From Bacilli bacterium (GTDB lineage: Bacteria > Bacillota_I > Bacilli_A > RF39 > UBA660): DNA of 5,280 bases. The DNA lies in assembly GCA_028685275.1 (NCBI GenBank), contig JAQUEG010000056.1:1-5280 (forward strand), in the 5' to 3' direction. The translations under genes and the position numbers were made by a program. Within the stretch, counting starts at the first letter, position 1, and the number at the start of each line of letters is the position of its first letter. Under the pieces are notes generated by a model, which worked only from the letters and a program-made list of their open reading frames with translations, had not been told where the DNA came from and did no database searches. This document shows, piece after piece, positions 1 through 5,280 of the stretch.

Positions 1-91
1 CATCCGGCGTGATCCAGGACTTATCGGCAGCCAAACTGCTTCCCACGAATCCGAACAGCACCACGAGTCCCACTATCATTATTTTTTTCAT
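1..91 (-). CDS. N-terminus of an exported protein of unknown function (partial, runs off left edge)
   Basis: Reading the minus strand from an ATG at 91-89 gives 30 open codons to the window edge. The peptide begins MKKIMIVGLVVLFGF, continues VGSSLAA, then DKSWITPD. This is a textbook Sec signal peptide: two lysines, a hydrophobic core of about 14 residues, and a small-residue cleavage region at S-L-A|A-D or L-A-A|D-K, around residues 20-22. The product is therefore probably exported to the periplasm or outer membrane. No cysteine lipobox is visible. The gene starts 12 bp after the stop of the large GH2-type gene and is probably co-transcribed with it. GC is about 49% (45 of 91 bases), clearly above the neighbouring large gene. 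Too little mature sequence is present to assign a family; another carbohydrate-active enzyme is a reasonable guess from context only. Confidence 0.72.
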   Translation of the reverse strand, partial: MKKIMIVGLVVLFGFVGSSLAADKSWITPD

Positions 92-103
92 ACTCGTAAA
101 AAA
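92..103 (-). promoter_or_regulatory. 12-bp intergenic gap carrying the translation start region of the downstream gene
   Basis: On the minus strand the gap reads TTTTTTACGAGT directly before the ATG at 91. There is no GGAGG-type Shine-Dalgarno; ACGAG is at best a weak match. Poor Shine-Dalgarno sequences are normal in Bacteroidota. The gap is too short for a promoter. The T run is not preceded by an obvious GC-rich stem, so I do not call a terminator. Confidence 0.4.
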
Positions 104-3100
104 TCAGAATGCAGCTCCAAAATGTTTAATGCCTTCTGCAATTTGTTTTCCAATGCTAATTTTCATTTCTGATGAAAAATCTAATTCAACACCTTCAATA
201 AACTTTGGAAAATGTTTAATAGTATAGTCATACAAATCATTTGTATATACACCATTATCATTCATTATTTCCAAAGCCGCTTTATTATAACGTAATACAT
301 CTTCATCTCTGTAATTATCATTTAATTCAGGAGCTGGTACTATTGTAGTCCAATAAAGCTTAGCCTTAGTTTCCTTTAAGTGTAAAATAATTTTTGAAAG
401 ATTTTGTTTAAAATCTTCTATGTTTACTGTGTTTTGACCATTAATTAAACGTATATCTTCCATTCCAACACTTATTTGAATTGTATTCCATTCTTTATCG
501 CCTATTAGTTTATCCAAATTGTCGAGTAATTTGGTTGATGTATAATTTAATTGGTTTTCCCATTCAACGTTATACTGATAAGCAAGTGTTTCATGAACAT
601 GTTTCGAACATCCTCCTATCAAACTATCACTTAATATTAACACAGTTGGCAAACTACTTTTATTTACACTCCTAGTAGGAAATATTGTTCCGTTGAGTTC
701 AGATGAAGCGCCGTAGTAAACTCGCTGAACTGGATCCAACAAGAAATTTGTTTTCTCAAAACGATTAATTTGATCTATACGTTCAGAAAGATCAAAGACT
801 TGTTTTTCAGCAGGGAAAGACGTTGGTACACCAATAGAACAATGCAATCCATTAAGTAATTGTGATAGAATCCTCTTCCCCTTTTCTCCTCCTTTTGAAA
901 AATCCAATTGACAGATTAAAAAGTCTCCTAATCCATGTTTGACTTTTAAAACCACTGGATCACGGTTAACAAACCAAGTTGCTCGTTGCCAATCACGTGC
1001 CTCGTGTATATATTCACCAAATAAATCGGGCTGAGCCCAATCAATACCCCAATTGCTTACAAGAATTGAAGCTTTCTGAAGTGGATTAGTAGGATCCATG
1101 CCCTCTATTTCTACACCCCTGTTAAACATCATTTTATTATCCCAACTCAAATCAAGATTGGTAATACCTGTTAACAAAGGGTCGAAATTTGGTTCAAAAG
1201 GTTGTGGAATTAAAATACCATCGTAGTATTCAACAAGAGTTTTAGGGGTGTGATTTAAAGTCCAGCTTGTTGCAGCCTTTACACAATGGGTACGCTGCAA
1301 ACGGAAAGGATCTGTTAATTTCAGTTTATCAGAAACAAGATATCTAAATACTGGAAGACTTGACTCTGTAATTTGTTGAATCCAAACCTTTCCTCCATTT
1401 TTTACGAATTCACGAATATCATATATATGTTTGAATACCTTGTTTATAGTTATAGAATCACGGGCATCAATAATAAGTGTTTTACAATCAGATAAATTTA
1501 CACCATCTGTTGTCAAGAGGTTAATTTCATCAAAAACAGTTTTTGTATTTTCCCTTGTCCACAAAAGTGTTTTACCTGTTTTTCGAGTAGATTTTATTTG
1601 GGTTACATAGTGTAGAATATTTATGAGCATTTGAGACGCAGCTGGCTCTTCTTCAATATTTTGTAAAATATTTAAACTGCTTGCAACACAAAGTCCTTTT
1701 CCAATAAAGGTTTCAAATAGGCTAGAATGATTCCCATCCTTATCACCAGTTAAGATATTGCGACAGTTAAATTGACCATAGGGTGGCTCGATAAGTAAAT
1801 GATTCGAACCATTTCGCCAAAAAGTTAAATGAGACTGAGAAATATCTTTTAGCAGTTTATGCTTAGCTCCATTTAACGGGATTCTAGCACTTGGATTATT
1901 AAATCCATTACATACAATTTGTTGAATACTTAATGTAAATTCAGAAGAGTCTTCTGGGTATAAATAAATACCAACCCCAAATACTTTCGAGAAATCTGGA
2001 TGAACTTTAAGGTTTAAATTTTCTACTATTTCGGAAAACTCGTCAATATTGACTGCTTCCCAATTCATATCAACGAGGTTAACATCAATATTCCCTTGGG
2101 GTGTTTCAAAACCCCCACTTTCTTCTTTTAACTGAATTTTATCATCTATACATGATATAAACCATTGGTTATTTGCATCTTTAAGCAAAACTTGCATAGA
2201 TATATATTTGTCCGTTAGAGTTCCTGTAATTTCACTCCTATATCTTAGGTTCATTTTTCCTAGATTAAGATTAGAAAGATAAGATAATGAATCCTTTATT
2301 TTGAATTCAGTATATGCAAACATCGGTTTTTTAGAATAGGAATTAAAAGTCAATTTATTATATTGACTAACTGATGTATTTTCGGTAATACTGATTTTAT
2401 CATTATTACTAACTTTATTAGCAAACCATGTAAATCCTGTATTAGCTGAATAAAATGGAGAGTCACTCGTAATAGGTCCTGTATTACCATCAAAAGTTTC
2501 AACCAGCGAATTCATTTTGACAAATTCATTATTTGTTTCTGTTTCTTCAGAAAAAACAACCCATCTTCCCCCTTCCTCAAGGTAGTTTTCAACTTGTTTA
2601 GAAAACTCAGGCCTTGTTGTTGATAACAGCAATCCTGTTTTAGGATATTGTATTTTTTCCCAATTACTTATTTCTGTAAATTTAACTCCAAATTTTCTAA
2701 GTATGGGTATTAATATATTCTTATGGTCAAAAACTCCAATTTTAAATGATTCCAAAAAATTCATTTCAGTAGTTCCAATTGCTGGAAAAATTGTAACATC
2801 AATTGAATGCCGATACCCTGGTTGGTTTTTATACTGCAACTCTCGTACTAATTTCACCGAAGTGGGAATTAACAATTCCGGGATAAAGAAATCAAATGAT
2901 AATCCGTCTCTTATTTGCCCTGGTTTTATATCTAACGGAATAGTATTTTTAGAATACACAATACCATCCAAACCTTCTACAATACATGCTACCGAATCTA
3001 CAAGTCTCAAGTCTTCATAATATAACTTTGAACGCAAGTTTACTATTTCACCACTAAAAACGCTAGCAATTTCTTCTGTATCAAAAAAACGAACCTGAGG

Positions 3101-4957
3101 TAAATGTTTTGCAAATAAATAGTATCCTGGATTAGGCTCCATTTCAAGAAGTGTTGGGTCCCATATATTTATGGTTGAAGCAGCAGGTTTAATTTTGGCA
3201 ATTTTAATACCTGGAGAGTTAAAGTCTTGATAGTCCAATTCTAGCACCCGGTTTTTATTAACTGGATGGAAACGGAAAAAATTATATGAAAAATCCCAAG
3301 GTACTAAAGCACTTGGGCGATGTAATTTACCATTTATCATTTTCCCATCTATTGCACCTTCAATATCAACAAGCATTTGTTCGTACCCATCACGCCACAA
3401 ACCAGTTGCATAATCCTGCGATGAAACTTCGAAGCCTGCAGTTCCATTTGATAATGGACGATCATGCTGCCAAACGCTTCCTAATTCATCCCAAATCATT
3501 GGTTTACTGGGTCCATATTTTTCCCATTCTTCGAATACTGTTTTAGGGTTATAGTGATGAGCTATTAAATCGCCATAACGCGATTCTAAAGAGAAGTCTG
3601 AAGCAAAAACAGGTCTAGAATCATCAAGAGACTGTACTCGATCAATCAAGTATTTTTTTTCTCCACCCCCATTCCAACGTAATTCATTGGAAGTACTCCA
3701 CATAATAATAGAAGGATGATTACGCTGAGATTTCACCAACTTGCTTATATGTTCGAGAGCAAAAAGAGTATCTTTAGGGACTTGAAAGTGGAATGCTGGT
3801 TCTGCTTCAAGCATCATCCCGATTTCATCAGCCACTTCGTAAAGCTGAGCATGTTTTGGATCGTTATGCAGTCGCATAAAATTAATCCCTATTTTTTTCA
3901 AACCTCCAAGCCATGCCTCGTAATATTCTCTTGATCCTTGTAAATCACCCTGTGAATGGCCACCATGACCATGTAAAAAAAGTTCCCGTCCGTTTATATA
4001 CAAATGAGGTCCATCCCATGAGATTTCTCTAAAACCAAATCTGATTTTATGATGATCAAGCTCTTTCATTTTCTCATCATAGATAATGGTGTGAATATGA
4101 TACAAATAAGGATCATGTGGGAACCACAATCTAGCATTTTCCCATTCTGTATTTGTTTTTATACAAAGGGTGTCATCCTTACTAACAGTATGCCAACCCC
4201 CGTCAAAAGCAAGCTCAATATTCTCCTCTAAGTTGGAAACAAAATGACGTATAAAAACCTTCCTTTTAATATTATTTTTATTGATAATAGGGGTTTCAAT
4301 GGATATCATATTCTTATCAACTGAAGTTGTAACAAAGGCATCATCTCCTACATACAAATTATTGTAAGCATTAAGCGATATATCACGCCATATTCCATAA
4401 AGATGCTCTTTATAATCACTGAACAGAAGACTTGGCTCATCAGTAATTTCAATAGATATTTTGTTTTTCCCTGTTTTTACAAATTTAGTAACATCAAATT
4501 CAAATGGTACGTAAGCATCATATGATTCTCCTATAAAATTATCGTTGAAAAATAATTTAGCATGATGGGCAATTCCTTCATAGCGAATAGTGATATTTTT
4601 TCCTTCCATACTTTTTGGTAATTCAAATTCCTTTTTGTAATGAGCTCCTCTGTCCTGCCAACGTTCAGGATAATCCCAACAATCCCAAACCATTTTGCCC
4701 CAAGTTTTTCTAATCCCAGTATATGAACCCGGAACTGGTATTTTTTGCCAAACTGAATCTACATTACTCTTAAAATCCCAAATTCCATTTAGACAAATCG
4801 ATTGCCTTAAATTTGAACTTAACTGCAAATCCTTAACAATAATCTTAGGCTCTAGTTGATTATTAACTTCTCTTTGTGAATAAGCTTCATGTGTTATAAT
4901 ACATGATAAAACTATATACGTTATTAAAACTCTAATAAATTTTTGATAAACATTCAT
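104..4957 (-). CDS. Secreted multidomain glycoside hydrolase, GH2 type, with duplicated GATase-like modules and a C-terminal degenerate SGNH domain
   Basis: The product has 1617 residues and is probably a retaining exo-glycosidase (beta-galactosidase, glucuronidase or mannosidase class) acting outside the cytoplasm. Residues 1-27 are a signal peptide ending A-Y-S|Q. Domains in order: GH2 jelly roll about 50-200, with G-I-W-R-D-I at 188-193; Ig-like about 201-312; TIM barrel about 313-600. The acid/base is E425 in S-N-E-L after R-N-H-P-S-I-I-M-W, and the nucleophile is E491 in K-P-M-I-W-D-E-L-G. Next come a beta-rich region about 620-735, a GATase-like module about 738-1120 interrupted by a probable beta-sandwich about 843-1018, a second such module about 1127-1373, and an SGNH-like domain about 1436-1613. 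The next methionine is at residue 89, inside the jelly roll, so the chosen start, just before the signal peptide, is secure. At 1617 residues it is far longer than the usual 600-1100. The substrate cannot be read from the sequence. The gene is AT-richer than both neighbours. GH2 assignment is firm; the later domains are inference from motifs. Confidence 0.93.
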   Translation of the reverse strand: MNVYQKFIRVLITYIVLSCIITHEAYSQREVNNQLEPKIIVKDLQLSSNLRQSICLNGIWDFKSNVDSVWQKIPVPGSYTGIRKTWGKMVWDCWDYPERWQDRGAHYKKEFELPKSMEGKNITIRYEGIAHHAKLFFNDNFIGESYDAYVPFEFDVTKFVKTGKNKISIEITDEPSLLFSDYKEHLYGIWRDISLNAYNNLYVGDDAFVTTSVDKNMISIETPIINKNNIKRKVFIRHFVSNLEENIELAFDGGWHTVSKDDTLCIKTNTEWENARLWFPHDPYLYHIHTIIYDEKMKELDHHKIRFGFREISWDGPHLYINGRELFLHGHGGHSQGDLQGSREYYEAWLGGLKKIGINFMRLHNDPKHAQLYEVADEIGMMLEAEPAFHFQVPKDTLFALEHISKLVKSQRNHPSIIMWSTSNELRWNGGGEKKYLIDRVQSLDDSRPVFASDFSLESRYGDLIAHHYNPKTVFEEWEKYGPSKPMIWDELGSVWQHDRPLSNGTAGFEVSSQDYATGLWRDGYEQMLVDIEGAIDGKMINGKLHRPSALVPWDFSYNFFRFHPVNKNRVLELDYQDFNSPGIKIAKIKPAASTINIWDPTLLEMEPNPGYYLFAKHLPQVRFFDTEEIASVFSGEIVNLRSKLYYEDLRLVDSVACIVEGLDGIVYSKNTIPLDIKPGQIRDGLSFDFFIPELLIPTSVKLVRELQYKNQPGYRHSIDVTIFPAIGTTEMNFLESFKIGVFDHKNILIPILRKFGVKFTEISNWEKIQYPKTGLLLSTTRPEFSKQVENYLEEGGRWVVFSEETETNNEFVKMNSLVETFDGNTGPITSDSPFYSANTGFTWFANKVSNNDKISITENTSVSQYNKLTFNSYSKKPMFAYTEFKIKDSLSYLSNLNLGKMNLRYRSEITGTLTDKYISMQVLLKDANNQWFISCIDDKIQLKEESGGFETPQGNIDVNLVDMNWEAVNIDEFSEIVENLNLKVHPDFSKVFGVGIYLYPEDSSEFTLSIQQIVCNGFNNPSARIPLNGAKHKLLKDISQSHLTFWRNGSNHLLIEPPYGQFNCRNILTGDKDGNHSSLFETFIGKGLCVASSLNILQNIEEEPAASQMLINILHYVTQIKSTRKTGKTLLWTRENTKTVFDEINLLTTDGVNLSDCKTLIIDARDSITINKVFKHIYDIREFVKNGGKVWIQQITESSLPVFRYLVSDKLKLTDPFRLQRTHCVKAATSWTLNHTPKTLVEYYDGILIPQPFEPNFDPLLTGITNLDLSWDNKMMFNRGVEIEGMDPTNPLQKASILVSNWGIDWAQPDLFGEYIHEARDWQRATWFVNRDPVVLKVKHGLGDFLICQLDFSKGGEKGKRILSQLLNGLHCSIGVPTSFPAEKQVFDLSERIDQINRFEKTNFLLDPVQRVYYGASSELNGTIFPTRSVNKSSLPTVLILSDSLIGGCSKHVHETLAYQYNVEWENQLNYTSTKLLDNLDKLIGDKEWNTIQISVGMEDIRLINGQNTVNIEDFKQNLSKIILHLKETKAKLYWTTIVPAPELNDNYRDEDVLRYNKAALEIMNDNGVYTNDLYDYTIKHFPKFIEGVELDFSSEMKISIGKQIAEGIKHFGAAF
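119..652 (-). other. C-terminal SGNH/GDSL hydrolase-like domain, probably catalytically inactive
   Basis: Residues about 1436-1613. The fold signature is clear: V-L-I-L-S-D-S-L-I-G-G (1439-1449) stands where the family has V-L-L-I-G-D-S-I-S. L-L-D-N-L-D-K-L-I-G-D-K-E-W (1477-1490) and I-S-V-G-M-E-D-I (1495-1502) match the 'LeNLd.wLg..kWd.I.fN.GLhDl' region of SGNH esterases from Bacteroidota and Planctomycetota. D-V-L-R-Y-N-K-A-A (1553-1561) and G-K-Q-I-A (1603-1607) fit the end of the domain. S1445 is kept. The block I Gly is S1443, the block III Asn/His position is E1500, and the block V Asp and His positions are V1590 and D1593. Loss of the catalytic dyad suggests a non-hydrolytic role such as ligand binding. 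Confidence 0.7.
839..1579 (-). other. GATase/Rossmann-like module B, diverged copy of module A
   Basis: Residues about 1127-1373. It opens with G-K-T-L-L-W-T-R-E-N (1128-1137) and has a strand L-I-I-D-A-R-D (1161-1167), then F-V-K-N-G-G-K-V-W-I (1184-1193), the same helix, Gly-Gly turn and strand as in module A. Later it shows L-L-T-G-I-T-N-L-D-L-S-W (1261-1272) and G-L-G-D-F-L-I-C-Q-L-D-F (1342-1353) followed by R-I-L-S-Q-L-L (1362-1368). These landmarks occur in the same order as in module A but without the long beta-sandwich insertion. The function is not known to me; a structural or substrate-lid role is inference. Confidence 0.5.
1598..2746 (-). other. GATase/Rossmann-like module A, probably split by an inserted beta-sandwich
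   Basis: Residues about 738-1120. The first half (F-K-I-G-V-F-D-H-K at 738-746 through Y-L-E-E-G-G-R-W-V-V-F at 792-802) has alternating beta/alpha character with a Gly-Gly turn. This is like the class I amidotransferase-like domains appended to some GH2 and GH42 enzymes. A beta-rich, charged segment of about 175 residues then intervenes (about 843-1018, bases about 1904-2431). The module appears to resume with L-L-K-D-I-S-Q-S-H-L-T-F-W (1035-1047) and closes with G-K-G-L-C-V-A-S-S-L-N (1087-1097) and E-E-E-P-A-A-S-Q-M-L-I-N-I-L (1102-1115). I see no glutaminase catalytic triad, so a structural or oligomerisation role is more likely. Boundaries are approximate. Confidence 0.5.
3158..4021 (-). 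other. GH2 TIM-barrel catalytic domain
   Basis: This covers residues about 313-600 of the large protein. The entry strand has I-N-G-R-E-L-F-L-H-G-H-G-G-H (321-334), the counterpart of the GH2 'NGkp+fl+G' segment. It is followed by L-K-K-I-G-I-N-F-M-R-L-H-N-D-P (353-367), matching the family pattern of MK..G.N..R.sH.P, and Y-E-V-A-D-E-I-G-M-M-L (373-383), matching 'ydlcDe.Gl.v'. The general acid/base E425 is encoded at 3683-3685. The probable nucleophile E491 follows 66 residues later, a spacing shorter than in LacZ but plausible. All catalytic positions appear intact, so this domain is expected to be active. Confidence 0.9.
4874..4957 (-). other. Signal peptide of the GH2-type protein (possible lipobox alternative)
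   Basis: Residues 1-28 comprise a short n-region (MNVYQKFIR), a hydrophobic core VLITYIVLS, then C-I-I-T-H-E-A-Y-S-Q. A signal peptidase I cut at A-Y-S|Q (after residue 27) fits best and is a common Bacteroidota pattern, leaving an N-terminal glutamine. The stretch V-L-S-C at 16-19 also resembles a weak lipobox, which would instead give a lipoprotein anchored through C19. Both readings imply export. Confidence 0.75.
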
Positions 4958-4968
4958 TTTTTACATTT
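4958..4968 (-). promoter_or_regulatory. 11-bp intergenic gap with A-rich translation start of the GH2-type gene
   Basis: Between the TAA of the upstream gene and the ATG at 4957 the minus strand reads AAATGTAAAAA. There is no Shine-Dalgarno. An A-rich leader immediately before the start is typical of Bacteroidota initiation. The ATG inside this gap is followed at once by TAA and cannot be a start. The gap is too short for a promoter, so the GH2-type gene probably depends on read-through or translational coupling from upstream. Confidence 0.6.
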
Positions 4969-5280
4969 TTAACTATCCAAGAAGTTTCGGTTTACTTTTT
5001 TATACCATTCAATATTTTCCCAATTTTTCCAATACGGATGGCTGAAGTTCCAAGGGGTGGTTCCCCAAAGACAATAACTCGACGACAAACGTATTCCTTC
5101 TTCACACCAGTCGTACAGCCACTCCCAGCTTAAATCTTTATGGTCCATGTGCCACCAAGGACCCCAGGCTTCAGTGGTGGTCAGAGGTGCACCAATTTCT
5201 TCCGACCATGCTTTAGCCCAGGTCAGCTGGTTGTGCATATCTTTCAACAACATCGGGCGAACCGAATGCATAGTCTTTTC
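4969..5280 (-). CDS. C-terminal part of a TIM-barrel glycoside hydrolase, cellulase-like (partial, enters from right edge)
   Basis: The frame is open from the window edge (codons E-K-T before the first internal Met), giving 103 residues before TAA; the true start lies beyond the window. The segment E-E-I-G-A-P-L-T-T-T-E-A-W-G-P-W-W, encoded around 5152-5202, looks like the seventh beta-strand of a clan A barrel. The Glu at 5170-5172 is the likely catalytic nucleophile. The following W-C-E-E-G-I-R-L and S-Y-C-L-W-G-T-T-P-W-N-F fit the last helix and eighth strand with aromatic sugar-binding residues. The protein ends W-Y-K-K-V-N-R-N-F-L-D-S. This resembles cellulase-like (GH5-related) proteins of gut and environmental bacteria; substrate unknown. 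It sits 11 bp upstream of the GH2-type gene, implying co-transcription. GC is 50% over 5041-5280 but only 30% in 4981-5040. Confidence 0.7.
   Translation of the reverse strand, partial: EKTMHSVRPMLLKDMHNQLTWAKAWSEEIGAPLTTTEAWGPWWHMDHKDLSWEWLYDWCEEGIRLSSSYCLWGTTPWNFSHPYWKNWENIEWYKKVNRNFLDS

Noticed and set aside
92..103. Rho-independent terminator at the T run after the GH2-type stop codon
   Set aside because: No GC-rich stem-loop precedes the T run; the upstream bases are coding sequence and the next gene begins at once.
9..227. Plus-strand open frame of 72 codons at the left end
   Set aside because: It lies antisense over the signal-peptide gene start (1-91) and the 3' end of the GH2-type gene. 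Its low-complexity product has no recognisable features.
119..652. Calling the C-terminal domain an active acetyl or feruloyl esterase
   Set aside because: Only the serine of the SGNH signature remains; the expected Asp and His near 1590-1593 are Val and Asp, so an active-esterase call is not supported.
3653..3660. Run of eight A's (minus strand) just after the acid/base Glu codon as a phase-variation slippage site
   Set aside because: It encodes an ordinary E-K-K, and runs of seven or eight are expected in such an AT-rich gene (others near 3892-3898 and 3975-3981). The frame is intact.
481..4231. Several plus-strand open frames (481-675, 2703-3020, 3286-3546, 3716-3934, 4049-4231)
   Set aside because: All lie antisense inside the well-supported GH2-type gene and show no family motif or upstream start signal, so they are shadows of its codon pattern.
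1..5280. CRISPR arrays, tRNA or rRNA genes, insertion sequences, inverted terminal repeats
   Set aside because: Coding sequence fills essentially the whole window, and no regularly spaced repeats, cloverleaf-like segment or transposase motif was seen on either strand by eye.

Overview
The window looks like a slice of a polysaccharide-degradation operon from a Bacteroidota-type bacterium. This rests on the export signal of the large gene, which ends in a typical A-Y-S|Q cleavage site, on A-rich translation starts without a clear Shine-Dalgarno sequence, and on low GC. Related planctomycete or verrucomicrobial lineages cannot be excluded from sequence alone.

All genes lie on the minus strand and are packed head to tail. 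Read in transcription order (right to left), they are: (1) the C-terminal 103 codons of a TIM-barrel glycoside hydrolase resembling the cellulase-like (GH5-like) families, entering from the right edge and ending at 4969; (2) an 11-bp gap; (3) a complete 1617-residue secreted multidomain glycoside hydrolase of family 2 type (104-4957); (4) a 12-bp gap; (5) the first 30 codons of another exported protein running off the left edge (1-91). The short gaps, shared strand and absence of a visible terminator support a single transcript. There is no gene-free stretch longer than 12 bp.

The large protein is the main item. Its first ~600 residues form a conventional GH2 unit (jelly roll, Ig-like domain, TIM barrel) with both catalytic glutamates apparent (E425 and E491). 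About 1000 more residues follow, whereas GH2 enzymes usually total 600-1100. I read this extension as a beta-sandwich linker, two diverged copies of a Rossmann/glutamine-amidotransferase-like module (the first apparently split by a beta-sandwich), and a C-terminal SGNH/GDSL-hydrolase-like domain. The SGNH-like domain keeps its serine but appears to have lost the other catalytic positions, so it may be a binding or structural pseudo-esterase.

Base composition differs along the window. The flanking gene fragments are near 50% GC, while sampled lines of the large gene run from about 27% to 45%. The change on the right falls inside the 3' end of the upstream gene, near 5040. This suggests the large gene was acquired separately and inserted in frame with the operon's spacing.
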